Origin: Apophysomyces variabilis
Lineage: Eukaryota > Mucoromycota > Mucoromycetes > Mucorales > Mucoraceae
Assembly (NCBI GenBank): GCA_002749535.1
Contig: MZZL01000381.1
Location: 91,867 to 155,866, forward strand
DNA length: 64,000 bases
Reading direction: 5' to 3'
A program made the position numbers and the translations under genes. Below are positions 1-9,288 of the stretch, piece by piece. Every line of letters begins with the position of its first letter. The first letter of the stretch is position 1. The notes below the pieces were generated by a model that saw only the letters and a list, made by a program, of their open reading frames with translations, had not been told where the DNA came from and searched no databases.

Positions 1-3000
1 GGGAGTAATAGTCCTTGTTCATCCATAAGAACGTAAGATCCTCCTCGGGTTTCTCTGACGATGGTGTATGGACCATGGTAAGCGGGCTCTAGTTTGCCGC
101 GTTGTCTCTCTTTGATCATGACCTGGTTATTTGGTGCAAATTTCACCATTCGGTATTTCTTGTCAAATTTGCCTTTTTGTGCGTTTATGACAGCTTGTGT
201 TCTTTCCGCAATTGCTGGAAATACCACATTGGTCATGTCATCAATGCGTTGCAAAAGTTCTTCATTTGTCATAGGTGGTACGTTAGGATCGTTTGTGTAA
301 GATTTGAACCCGTTCATTGCTCTTGCAAACATAAGGGTGTATGGAGAAGATCCTGTTCTTTTTGTTTCTTTTGCATTTACCGCCAGTTGAACGCTTGGTA
401 CATATAGGTCCCAATCTCTTGTTGCGCCTTTAATGCACTTTTTTAATGCGTTCACTATTGTTTTAACCCAGCGTTTGGCAACACCGTTAGCTCTTGGGTG
501 ATAAGGCGTGACTAGTCTGTGATCAAATCCCGATGATTCAGAGAGTAATTTCATGAGGGAGTTGATGAACTCTTTTCCATTGTCAGATTGTAAATATCGA
601 GGGAATCCGAAATCGCAAAAGACGTTAATTACAGCTGTGACAACTGTGTCTTGAGATTTGTCAGGTATAGCACGAAGAACACAGAAACGTGTGCAAATAT
701 CAAGCATAACCAATAGGTAATTTTTACCTGTATGAGTGGTTGTGAATGGACCCGCGAGGTCTATTGCCCAATGATCGCCTGGTAGGTAAGCATGAATGGG
801 GCGTAATGGATGATATCCCTTTATAGAGATGTTATGTTTTTGGCATTCTATGCATTTGCGTGCTGTGTCAACAGCGTGTTTATGCATGTTGGGCCACGAT
901 AGACCATCATTGTGAAGTGCATTGACTATTGCATTTGCTCCAAAGTGTCCGAAAGCGTGTGCCTTCTCTAACAACTCTTGGCGTTCATCTTCTGGTGGTG
1001 TCATCATCTCTTCAGATTGAACTTCCACCGCTCTGTTAACGCACTTTCTCATACCTTGCAATGTATTTGCGGGAGCATTACCCCCTTCCAGCGTTTTTGC
1101 CGGGGTAAAAAGGCGTGATAATTGATCAGGCAGAATGTTGTCAAGTCCTGGAAGGTGCACAACATCAAAGTCATACTGTAAGATAGTATCGAGCCAATTG
1201 ATCATCATGGCGTTTGCCACTTTTTGTGTATGGAGATATGTCAATGCTTTGTGGTCGGTATAAAGGGTGAATTTGTTACCCCAGAGGTATTTGTGGAACT
1301 TTGTAAGAGCGTACACAACGGCTAAAAGCTCTCGTTTTGTGGTAGAATAGTTCCGTTCACTCTTTGAAAGAGCTCTTGCCATGAACCCTATGTGTCTTGT
1401 CTCGTTGTTGATAACCTGATACAGGGCAGCGCCTATGCCTGTGTTTGAGGCGTCTGTGGCAACACTGAATGGATACTTTAGGTTTGGGTAGCACAGTATG
1501 GGTAGCCTGAGAAGAACCTTTTTGAGGTTGTTGAAAGCTGTGACGTGCTCCTCTTTCCAAACGTCTTCAAGTGTTCCTTCATTGCGTAGCCTGTCTAATG
1601 GGGCTGTAAGCACGGATACGTTTGGTATGTGTTCGCGGAAGTAGTTGATTACGCCAAGGAAGCGTTGTATGTCAGTACCTGTGTGAGGTTCTGGCCATTC
1701 TTGGATGTTGCTCACTTTGCGTGGATCCAGAGATATTCCGTTGCGCGATACGCAGAAACCAAGGAGATGAACTGATTCTTGTGCGAAATAGCACTTCTTT
1801 GGGTTGAGGATTAGATTTACGCTGGTGAGCTTCTTTATGACCGTTTGGACATGTTGAGCGTGTTCCTCCATAGTAACTGAGTGTATGATAATATCATCGA
1901 CGAACGTGGTAACGAACACGAAGTCTTTGAAGATGATATTCATGACTCTTTGAAACTTGGATGATATTGGTTTGAGACCGAATGGACATCCTCTGAACAT
2001 GTATTGTGTACCTTTGAAGGTAAATGCTGTTTTGGGTCTGTCTTCTTCATAAATCTCAAAGCGATGGAAAGCTGTTTTGAGGTCCAGAGTGGTGAATACC
2101 TGCGATCCTCCTAGCTTGTGGAAAATGTCTCCAATGAGAGGCAGTGGATATCTGTCCTCCTTTAAGAGCTTGTTGATATGGCGTGGGTCTAGGCATGGAC
2201 GTCGATCAGTGTAGTTACCGAACATATCCTTCTTTGGTGCCAAAGTGAGAGGACTATTCCAAGCTGTGTCTACAGGAGCTTGTTCAATAGTTCCATCTTT
2301 GAGCCATGTATTGATGACTTCTTGAATTTTTGGTTCATACACAACTGGCAGTGGATACTGACGACGGTATGATGTTACACCTTCAGGCGTGTCAATGTGT
2401 ATTACCGATTCTGGAACGGTGCAGAAGGAAGTCTTTGGAATGCGTTCATTTGCTTCCAATGAGGGTTGAATGGCTTGAAGGAATGTTTCTCTTTCAGCCT
2501 TTGTACCTGCAGGTGAATTGTTTGGTTCTGGAGTGTCATTGGGAATATCACTTTTTACGTTGTTGTTGAGTGCATCATCCCATGAGGTAGCTATACCTGT
2601 GATGGCAATACCTAGTTTAGGCATAAGATCCAAACCAATACTGACGTGTGTGTCAAGTGCAAGATCCATAACGATGAATGTGTGGGTGCATTGTTTACCC
2701 ATGTACTGTAGTTGGATTTCAACTGTGCCATGACTTTCAGCAATCTGTTTTGTAGATGCGAGGTGGATTTTGTGTTTATTTTTTGTATTCAATAATAATT
2801 CTAATTCTCTTGCCAAAGAGAGACTAACAAACGAACTATTCGCACCAGTGTCTACCAGGGCCCACTGTCGACTACTCTGTAAAAGAATAGGTACAAAAAT
2901 TGAATCAGTGGTTTTGTTTGCGATAGTTTGTTTAAGGTGCTTACCTTGTTTTTGGAGGTCTAATTTCTCCATGTCAATAGGTAGCATGGTGTCGGGATCA

Positions 3001-4265
3001 TCAACATCCATGACCTTTGCCGCGCGGTTTGCGACGTATTTTTGTTTTTTGAAATCGAGGTATTCTTGGCAGGTATGCCCGGGCTTGTATTCCTCCTTCT
3101 TGCAGTACCGGCAGAGATTGGTACTCCTGGACTTGGTATTCTGCTTGGAGTGCTCGGCTGCCTCCTGAACCATTTCTTTCCATAGATTGCAATCCTGTTT
3201 GGTGTGTGAGCCCTTAGGATGTAGTGGGCAACCTTTTTTGAGGAAATGGCCGCGCTTGTGTTTCCTGTGGTCGGAGTTGTCATCAGCGGTGTAACGGCGT
3301 TTGCCATTGTTCCATTGTTCGCCCGTGTTGTGTGACCCGGCAGTGTCTTCTCCGCAAGACGCCATGATTAATTGCGCCGCCTGGTGTAAGTCATCCGTTA
3401 GGTCTAAACCGAAATGGTTTGTAAGAGTGGACCAGGCCTTCGTCTTGATACTGGGTAAAAGGGAGCAGACAAAGTTGTACACCAGATCAGAATCTTGCTG
3501 GAGGTTTGCCTCATAGGAAACTTCTTGGTACCTCTCCAAGAAAAGGCGGATGGACTCATTAGGACGTTGAGCCAAGTGGCGATGCTCATCCTTTTTGCGC
3601 CAAATGTAAAATGGATTGCCGAATTCTTTTTCCAATCGGGCACAGGCTTGATTCCACTTTAACCCGCGGTCTGCAAGTGTACGGGAGAACCATTGACGTT
3701 GAGTGTCGTCGCAGGTAAGCCAGAAGAGACGTTCCCAATGGTTGTCAAGGGGCACCAGATTGTACGCACGGAGTTGGACCTCAAAGGCGCTGATGAAGGT
3801 CTTGACTGAGTCATGTACTTTTTTGCTTTCATCCCGGATGGGACCACCACGAATTTGGAATGCTGGAAGATCCTTGGGAACCAGGGTGTAGAGTTTACCT
3901 CGTGTGGTAAGTGCAGTGTTTTCAGGAACCTCGTTTAAGGTGTCATCCTCTTGAGCTGCCTTAGCTCGTAGGAAAGCTTCCCAACAAGCTTCAGCACGGT
4001 CTAGGTCTGTTTGGGCACTGAGACGCTCTTGTTCACTAGCAGTCTCATCCGCAAGGATCACCATAAGCCTAGTGGAAGCTGTCTTCTTTCTGTTTCTCAA
4101 TATTTGCTCCAGTTCTTGAGCATTCACTGTATCCTCGAATGAGGTGTCAGCATTGGACATCACCATGTCCTCCGTTTCAGCTTGTGTTGCGTGCATCACC
4201 ATGGAGTTCTCCTGTTCAACAGGTACGTTGGCCAGGTTTTGAGCAGAGGTAGTGGGGACAGACAT
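1..4265 (-). CDS. Gag-Pol polyprotein of G1-a (C-terminus off window)
   Basis: A single Gag-Pol frame starts at the ATG at 4263-4265 (MSVPTTSAQ...), 45 bases inside the LTR, and stays open to base 1. In order it holds Gag with a capsid-like region; Cys/His clusters (CPLHPKGSHTKQDC and CRYCKKEEYKPGHTC, about 3080-3240); a retropepsin site LVDTGANSSF (about 2840-2870); RT with FVDDIIIHS (about 1880-1900); RNase H with YTDHKALTYL (about 1230-1260); and a zinc-binding plus DDE integrase. The chromodomain seen in the sister copy lies beyond the edge. Gag and Pol share one frame, with no -1/+1 shift site needed. The segment 2877-2944 is read through in this copy but has perfect intron signals (see separate entry). 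The frame was checked by eye. Confidence 0.9.
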   Translation of the reverse strand, partial: MSVPTTSAQNLANVPVEQENSMVMHATQAETEDMVMSNADTSFEDTVNAQELEQILRNRKKTASTRLMVILADETASEQERLSAQTDLDRAEACWEAFLRAKAAQEDDTLNEVPENTALTTRGKLYTLVPKDLPAFQIRGGPIRDESKKVHDSVKTFISAFEVQLRAYNLVPLDNHWERLFWLTCDDTQRQWFSRTLADRGLKWNQACARLEKEFGNPFYIWRKKDEHRHLAQRPNESIRLFLERYQEVSYEANLQQDSDLVYNFVCSLLPSIKTKAWSTLTNHFGLDLTDDLHQAAQLIMASCGEDTAGSHNTGEQWNNGKRRYTADDNSDHRKHKRGHFLKKGCPLHPKGSHTKQDCNLWKEMVQEAAEHSKQNTKSRSTNLCRYCKKEEYKPGHTCQEYLDFKKQKYVANRAAKVMDVDDPDTMLPIDMEKLDLQKQGKHLKQTIANKTTDSIFVPILLQSSRQWALVDTGANSSFVSLSLARELELLLNTKNKHKIHLASTKQIAESHGTVEIQLQYMGKQCTHTFIVMDLALDTHVSIGLDLMPKLGIAITGIATSWDDALNNNVKSDIPNDTPEPNNSPAGTKAERETFLQAIQPSLEANERIPKTSFCTVPESVIHIDTPEGVTSYRRQYPLPVVYEPKIQEVINTWLKDGTIEQAPVDTAWNSPLTLAPKKDMFGNYTDRRPCLDPRHINKLLKEDRYPLPLIGDIFHKLGGSQVFTTLDLKTAFHRFEIYEEDRPKTAFTFKGTQYMFRGCPFGLKPISSKFQRVMNIIFKDFVFVTTFVDDIIIHSVTMEEHAQHVQTVIKKLTSVNLILNPKKCYFAQESVHLLGFCVSRNGISLDPRKVSNIQEWPEPHTGTDIQRFLGVINYFREHIPNVSVLTAPLDRLRNEGTLEDVWKEEHVTAFNNLKKVLLRLPILCYPNLKYPFSVATDASNTGIGAALYQVINNETRHIGFMARALSKSERNYSTTKRELLAVVYALTKFHKYLWGNKFTLYTDHKALTYLHTQKVANAMMINWLDTILQYDFDVVHLPGLDNILPDQLSRLFTPAKTLEGGNAPANTLQGMRKCVNRAVEVQSEEMMTPPEDERQELLEKAHAFGHFGANAIVNALHNDGLSWPNMHKHAVDTARKCIECQKHNISIKGYHPLRPIHAYLPGDHWAIDLAGPFTTTHTGKNYLLVMLDICTRFCVLRAIPDKSQDTVVTAVINVFCDFGFPRYLQSDNGKEFINSLMKLLSESSGFDHRLVTPYHPRANGVAKRWVKTIVNALKKCIKGATRDWDLYVPSVQLAVNAKETKRTGSSPYTLMFARAMNGFKSYTNDPNVPPMTNEELLQRIDDMTNVVFPAIAERTQAVINAQKGKFDKKYRMVKFAPNNQVMIKERQRGKLEPAYHGPYTIVRETRGGSYVLMDEQGLLL
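1076..1091 (-). promoter_or_regulatory. Central polypurine tract of G1-a
   Basis: The minus strand reads CTGGAAGGGGGTAATG, identical over 16 bases to the 3' polypurine tract plus LTR start at 4662-4677. It lies in the linker between RNase H and integrase, the usual neighbourhood of a central PPT that primes a second plus-strand start during reverse transcription. Confidence 0.65.
2877..2944 (-). other. Candidate exitron (68 nt) at the G1 gag/protease boundary
   Basis: On the minus strand the segment begins GTAAGC, contains CTGAT (branch-point-like), and ends CTTTTACAG. It is coding when retained (it ends ...FVPILLQ just before the protease). It is 68 nt (2 mod 3) and starts in phase 1, so removing it joins CAA G to AG TAG and stops translation directly after Gag. 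Copy G1-b lacks exactly these 68 bases with the GT-AG join intact (7960-7961). Homologous segments occur in G3 (29043-29113) and G4 (38107-38186). Confidence 0.75.
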
Positions 4266-4297
4266 GATAAAAGAAAAATAAAATGGAATAGAAGAAT

Positions 4298-4354
4298 TCA
4301 AAGGAAAAAATGTGTTATATGTAGATAGAAAAAGGGACGGATAGAATCCTTTGA
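4298..4354 (-). promoter_or_regulatory. Self-priming pair: PBS (4298-4305) and LTR motif (4347-4354) of G1-a
   Basis: Just inside the 5' LTR the minus strand reads TTTTTTCCTTTGA. Its TCCTTTGA (4298-4305) is complementary to TCAAAGGA (4347-4354) in the LTR, 46 nt downstream of a TATAAATAG box (4392-4400). No tRNA-like TGG PBS is present. In Tf1-type elements the RNA 5' end folds back onto such a PBS to prime minus-strand DNA. Confidence 0.65.
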
Positions 4355-4663
4355 GACTGTTGGATATGTTTATTTCATTCAACTTGTCTGCCTATTTATA
4401 ATTATTTGCTCTTATGCGGGATTTGTAATTAGTGAACGTTCTTCTCGGCGATAGGTGTATGATTTAGCTAAGTGTAATAACTGCGGTAGAGCAGTGTCAC
4501 CTTGTCTTCATCCTCGGTGATAGATCTCTGATTTAGAGAAGAGGTGCAGTCGGTGTTCCAAACTAGAGAAGTTCACTGTAAATGGAAACACGTTAATTCC
4601 GATCATCCTGTTCATGGAACACAAGTACTAGGAAGTCACACTACGACAGCGACGTATACCACA
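4311..4663 (-). repeat. G1 LTR, 353 bp, shared by both copies
   Basis: A TG...CA LTR (minus strand starts TGTGGTATACG and ends ATATAACACA). It is both the 5' LTR of G1-a and the 3' LTR of G1-b. By eye it differs from the LTR at 9329-9681 at 4 of 353 positions, so the copies are recent. It contains TATAAATAG at 4392-4400. Confidence 0.92.
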
Positions 4664-4677
4664 TTACCCCCTTCCAG
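4662..4677 (-). promoter_or_regulatory. 3' polypurine tract of G1-b
   Basis: The minus strand reads CTGGAAGGGGGTAATG, running into the LTR start TGTGG. It is the plus-strand primer site next to the 3' LTR. Confidence 0.8.
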
Positions 4678-4718
4678 GTTAGACATAACCGTTAAAACTG
4701 TAATAGTTTGTGAAGGTA

Positions 4719-7700
4719 TTAATGGCGTGTACGTTTTGTTGGTCGTGTATTTGTCTGGTTTCTATTCAGACGTTTTTCGGAATGTGTGTTTGATGATGTG
4801 CGTGTCTGATGTGTTGTCTTGTCATTTGGTTTAGAACCAAGTCGTTCCCAGTAATCCATTATAGGCTTTGGACTGCTGAAGGAGTCTGGCTCCTGCCATG
4901 TGTCGTCCTTTTCATCATAGCCTTCCCATCTTACTCTGTAAATATAATTTCCCTTTGAAATTTCTTTGTGTCCGACAACAGCTTCAACAACATAATATTC
5001 TTTGCCTTTTTCTTGGACATCGTTGAGGGATATTATCTCATCTTGAGATATAAGTTTGAGTGCGGATGGTGGATAATCGCGTGGGAGTAGTAGTCCTTGT
5101 TCATCCATAAGAACGTAAGATCCTCCTCGGGTTTCTCTGACGATGGTGTATGGACCATGGTAAGCGGGCTCTAGTTTGCCGCGTTGTCTCTCTTTGATCA
5201 TGACCTGGTTATTTGGTGCAAATTTCACCATTCGGTATTTCTTGTCAAATTTGCCTTTTTGTGCGTTTATGACAGCTTGTGTTCTTTCCGCAATTGCTGG
5301 AAATACCACATTGGTCATGTCATCAATGCGTTGCAAAAGTTCTTCATTTGTCATAGGTGGTACGTTAGGATCGTTTGTGTAAGATTTGAACCCGTTCATT
5401 GCTCTTGCAAACATAAGGGTGTATGGAGAAGATCCTGTTCTTCTTGTTTCTTTTGCATTTACCGCCAGTTGAACGCTTGGTACATATAGGTCCCAATCTC
5501 TTGTTGCGCCTTTAATGCACTTTTTCAATGCGTTCACTGTTGTTTTAACCCAGCGTTCGGCAACACCGTTAGCTCTTGGGTGATAAGGCGTGACTAATCT
5601 GTGATCAAATCCAGATGATTCAGAGAGTAATTTCATGAGGGAGTTGATGAACTCTTTTCCATTGTCAGATTGTAAATATCGAGGGAATCCGAAATCGCAA
5701 AAGACGTTGATTACAGCTGTGACAACTGTGTCTTGAGATTTGTCAGGTATAGCACGAAGAACACAGAAACGTGTGCAAATATCAAGCATAACCAATAGGT
5801 AATTTTTACCTGTATGAGTGGTTGTGAATGGACCCGCGAGGTCTATTGCCCAATGATCGCCTGGTAGGTAAGCATGAATGGGGCGTAATGGATGATATCC
5901 CTTTATAGAGATGTTATGTTTTTGGCATTCTATGCATTTGCGTGCTGTGTCAACAGCGTGTTTATGCATGTTGGGCCACGATAGACCATCATTGTGAAGT
6001 GCATTGACTATTGCATTTGCTCCAAAGTGTCCGAAAGCGTGTGCCTTCTCTAACAACTCTTGGCGTTCATCTTCTGGTGGTGTCATCATCTCTTCGGATT
6101 GAACTTCCACCGCTCTGTTAACGCACTTTCTCATACCTTGCAATGTATTTGCGGGAGCATTACCCCCTTCCAGCGTTTTTGCCGGGGTAAAAAGGCGTGA
6201 TAATTGATCAGGCAGAATGTTGTCAAGTCCTGGAAGGTGCACAACATCAAAGTCATACTGTAAGATAGTATCGAGCCAATTGATCATCATGGCGTTTGCC
6301 ACTTTTTGTGTATGGAGATATGTCAATGCTTTGTGGTCGGTATAAAGGGTGAATTTGTTACCCCAGAGGTATTTGTGGAACTTTGTAAGAGCGTACACAA
6401 CGGCTAAAAGCTCTCGTTTTGTGGTAGAATAGTTCCGTTCACTCTTTGAAAGAGCTCTTGCCATGAACCCTATGTGTCTTGTCTCGTTGTTGATAACCTG
6501 ATACAGGGCAGCGCCTATGCCTGTGTTTGAGGCGTCTGTGGCAACACTGAATGGATACTTTAGGTTTGGGTAGCACAGTATGGGTAGCCTGAGAAGAACC
6601 TTTTTGAGGTTGTTGAAAGCTGTGACGTGCTCCTCTTTCCAAACGTCTTCAAGTGTTCCTTCATTGCGTAGCCTGTCTAATGGGGCTGTAAGCACGGATA
6701 CGTTTGGTATGTGTTCGCGGAAGTAGTTGATTACGCCAAGGAAGCGTTGTATGTCAGTACCTGTGTGAGGTTCTGGCCATTCTTGGATGTTGCTCACTTT
6801 GCGTGGATCCAGAGATATTCCATTGCGCGATACACAGAAACCAAGGAGATGAACTGATTCTTGTGTGAAATAGCACTTCTTTGGGTTGAGGATTAGATTT
6901 ACGCTGGTGAGCTTCTTTATGACCGTTTGGACATGTTGAGCGTGTTCCTCCATAGTAACTGAGTGTATGATAATATCATCGACGAACGTGGTAATGAACG
7001 CAAAGTCTTTGAAGATGATATTCATGACTCTTTGAAACTTGGATGATATTGGTTTGAGACCGAATGGACATCCTCTGAACATGTATTGAGTACCTTTGAA
7101 GGTAAATGCTGTTTTGGGTCTGTCTGCTTCATAAATCTCAAAGCGATGGAAAGCTGTTTTGAGGTCCAGAGTGGTGAATACCTGCGATCCTCCTAGCTTG
7201 TGGAAAATGTCTCCAATGAGAGGCAGTGGATATCTGTCCTCCTTTAAGAGCTTGTTGATATGGCGTGGGTCTAGGCATGGACGTCGATCAGTGTAGTTAC
7301 CGAACATATCCTTCTTTGGTGCCAAAGTGAGAGGACTATTCCAAGCTGTGTCTACAGGAGCTTGTTCAATAGTTCCATCTTTGAGCCATGTATTGATGAC
7401 TTCTTGAATTTTTGGTTCATACACAACTGGCAGTGGATACTGACGACGGTATGATGTTACACCTTCAGGCGTGTCAATGTGTATTACCGATTCTGGAACG
7501 GTGCAGAAGGAAGTCTTTGGAATGCGTTCATTTGCTTCCAATGAGGGTTGCATGGCTTGAAGGAATGTTTCTCTTTCAGCCTTTGTACCTGCAGGTGAAT
7601 TGTTTGGTTCTGGAGTGTCATTGGGAATATCACTTTTTACGTTGTTGTTGAGTGCATCATCCCATGAGGTAGCTATACCTGTGATGGCAATACCTAGTTT

Positions 7701-7898
7701 TGGCATAAGATCCAAACCAATACTGACGTGTGTGTCAAGTGCAAGATCCATAACGATGAATGTGTGGGTGCATTGTTTACCCATGTACTGTAGTTGGATT
7801 TCAACTGTGCCATGACTTTCCGCAATCTGTTTTGTAGATGCGAGGTGGATTTTGTGTTTATTTTTTGTATTCAATAATAATTCTAATTCTCTTGCCAA
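4719..7898 (-). CDS. Pol of G1-b (5'-truncated frame): RT, RNase H, integrase, chromodomain
   Basis: An open frame of about 1059 codons without a natural start. It continues from a retropepsin site VDTGANSSF just upstream, which is cut off from gag by the missing 68 bases. Domains: the rest of protease (about residues 1-60); RT with FVDDIIIHS (about 300-310) and the LGFCVSRNGISLD block; RNase H (ATDASNTGIGAAL, YTDHKALTYL); integrase with an H-H-C-C finger (about 620-680) and a DDE core (AIDLAGPF, LQSDNGKEF, NGVAERW); then a chromodomain near the end (YRVRWEGYDEKDDTWQEP), which in fungal chromoviruses steers integration towards modified chromatin. Catalytic residues are intact, but the frame can no longer be made as Gag-Pol. 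Confidence 0.9.
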   Translation of the reverse strand: MARELELLLNTKNKHKIHLASTKQIAESHGTVEIQLQYMGKQCTHTFIVMDLALDTHVSIGLDLMPKLGIAITGIATSWDDALNNNVKSDIPNDTPEPNNSPAGTKAERETFLQAMQPSLEANERIPKTSFCTVPESVIHIDTPEGVTSYRRQYPLPVVYEPKIQEVINTWLKDGTIEQAPVDTAWNSPLTLAPKKDMFGNYTDRRPCLDPRHINKLLKEDRYPLPLIGDIFHKLGGSQVFTTLDLKTAFHRFEIYEADRPKTAFTFKGTQYMFRGCPFGLKPISSKFQRVMNIIFKDFAFITTFVDDIIIHSVTMEEHAQHVQTVIKKLTSVNLILNPKKCYFTQESVHLLGFCVSRNGISLDPRKVSNIQEWPEPHTGTDIQRFLGVINYFREHIPNVSVLTAPLDRLRNEGTLEDVWKEEHVTAFNNLKKVLLRLPILCYPNLKYPFSVATDASNTGIGAALYQVINNETRHIGFMARALSKSERNYSTTKRELLAVVYALTKFHKYLWGNKFTLYTDHKALTYLHTQKVANAMMINWLDTILQYDFDVVHLPGLDNILPDQLSRLFTPAKTLEGGNAPANTLQGMRKCVNRAVEVQSEEMMTPPEDERQELLEKAHAFGHFGANAIVNALHNDGLSWPNMHKHAVDTARKCIECQKHNISIKGYHPLRPIHAYLPGDHWAIDLAGPFTTTHTGKNYLLVMLDICTRFCVLRAIPDKSQDTVVTAVINVFCDFGFPRYLQSDNGKEFINSLMKLLSESSGFDHRLVTPYHPRANGVAERWVKTTVNALKKCIKGATRDWDLYVPSVQLAVNAKETRRTGSSPYTLMFARAMNGFKSYTNDPNVPPMTNEELLQRIDDMTNVVFPAIAERTQAVINAQKGKFDKKYRMVKFAPNNQVMIKERQRGKLEPAYHGPYTIVRETRGGSYVLMDEQGLLLPRDYPPSALKLISQDEIISLNDVQEKGKEYYVVEAVVGHKEISKGNYIYRVRWEGYDEKDDTWQEPDSFSSPKPIMDYWERLGSKPNDKTTHQTRTSSNTHSEKRLNRNQTNTRPTKRTRH
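6158..6173 (-). promoter_or_regulatory. Central polypurine tract of G1-b
   Basis: Same 16-base match to the 3' PPT/LTR junction as in G1-a, in the RNase H-integrase linker (codons for LEGGNAP). Confidence 0.65.
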
Positions 7899-7959
7899 AG
7901 AGAGACTAACAAACGAACTATTCGCACCAGTGTCTACCAGGGCCCACTGTCGACTACTC

Positions 7960-9288
7960 TTGTTTTTGGAGGTCTAATTTCTCCATGTTGAGTGGTAACA
8001 ATCCAGCATCTGGATCGTCAATGTCCATGATCTTGGCCGCTCAGTTGGCAACAACCTTCTTTTTCAACTCCCAATACTCTTGACAAGTATGGCCGGGGGT
8101 GTACTCCACCTTCTTGCAGTATCTGCACAGATTCGGAGACTTCTTTGGCGTACTCTGTTTAGAGTGTTGCGCTGCTTCTTGAAGCATCTCCTTCCACAAA
8201 TTGCAGTCTTGCTTAGAGTGAGAACCCTTTGGATGGAGTGGGCAGGACTTAGGCCGGAAATTACCCCTTTTTGGTTTTCTTTGATCGGAGCTATCTTCGT
8301 TGGTGTAACGGCGCTTGCCATTGTTCCATTGTTCTCCGGACTGGTAGGACCCGGTGGTTTCTTCTCCGCAGGATGCCATGATCAACTGCGCCGCCTGATG
8401 GATATCATCCGTAAGGGCTAAACTGAAATGGTTCGTAAGGGTGGACCAGGCTTTGACCTTGATGTGCGGTTGAAGAGAGCAGACAAAATTGTATACCAAC
8501 TCAGGGTCTTGTTGAAGATTCGCCTCATAAGAGACTTCTTGGTATCGTTCTAGGAAGAGACGGATTGATTCATTGGGGCGTTGCGCCAGATGTCAGTGTT
8601 CATCCTTTTTTCGCCAGATGTAGAATGGGTTACTGAATTCCTTTTCCAGGCGGGTACAGGCTTGACTCCACTTTAAACCGCGGTCTGCTAGTGTATGTGA
8701 AAACCATTGACGTTGTGTGTCATCGCAAGTAAGCCAGAAGAGTTGTTCCCAGTGGTCATCCAGGGGCACCAGATTGTATGCTCGGAGCTGAACCTCAAAA
8801 GCACTGATAAAGGTCTTGACAGAGTCATGAACCTTTTTGTTCTCATCCCATACGGGACCACCACGAATTTGGAAAGCCGGAAGGTCTTTTGGAACCAGGG
8901 TGAAACGCTTGTTTTGTCCCGAATATATGTTTTCTCCTTCTTGTACCTTGTCTAAGGTGTCCTTTTGTGCTTCCTTGGCTTCTAGGAAGGCTTTCCAGGC
9001 AGTGTTGGCTGCATTCAAGTCATACTGGGCATCTAGCCGTTCTTGCTCACTAGAAGAGGCACTGGCCAGGACTTGCATCAGTCTGGTAGCTGCGTTCTTC
9101 TTTCTTGTTCTAAGCATTTCCTCAAGTTGTTCAATGTCAACTGAGGCTTCCGAGGAATTCTCAGCGTTTTCCATGACAGTGTCCTCCTGAGGAGGAATCT
9201 CGTTGCCAGAACCTTGGCCTAGTTCTTGTCTTTCTTCAATGGCAGGACCAGAGATGGGCATGTTGGTAGGTGTAATAGTGGCAGACAT
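7960..9288 (-). pseudogene. gag of G1-b, broken by two nonsense mutations and loss of the exitron
   Basis: Gag starts at the ATG at 9286-9288 (MSATITPTNM...). The frame is broken at 8590-8592, where ...KKDEH is followed by TGA (CGC in G1-a), and again near 8042-8044 (VAN-stop-AAK, CGC in G1-a). Both changes fit CGA to TGA decay. The nucleocapsid part still shows CPLHPKGSHSKQDC and CRYCKKVEYTPGHTC. At 7960-7961 the 68-base exitron is precisely absent, giving CAA GAG TAG and a stop before the protease. The protein differs clearly from G1-a Gag despite near-identical pol, pointing to a gag donor from another subfamily. Confidence 0.88.

Larger units (their letters stand above)
1..4663 (-). mobile_element. 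G1-a: Ty3/gypsy chromovirus, partial (3' end beyond window)
   Basis: Minus-strand LTR retrotransposon with its 5' LTR at 4311-4663, a gag-pol frame from 4265 leftwards, and its 3' end outside the window. The part 1-2876 aligns to 5083-7958 (copy G1-b) at a constant offset of 5082 bases, so there are no indels between the two pol regions and only scattered substitutions. It belongs with chromodomain-bearing, self-priming (Tf1/sushi-like) elements by its PBS and by the chromodomain of its sister copy. It looks like the youngest element here: no frameshift or stop was seen in the visible reading frame. Confidence 0.93.

Noticed and set aside
7960..7961. Gap of 68 bases in G1-b as an ordinary random deletion
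   Set aside because: Borders coincide exactly with GT and AG splice signals that recur in two other families; kept as a possible alternative only through 2-bp microhomology.
94..9190. Plus-strand ORFs of 60-117 codons across 1-9681
   Set aside because: Antisense shadows of the G1 Gag-Pol frame; the same ones recur at a constant 5082-base offset in both copies.
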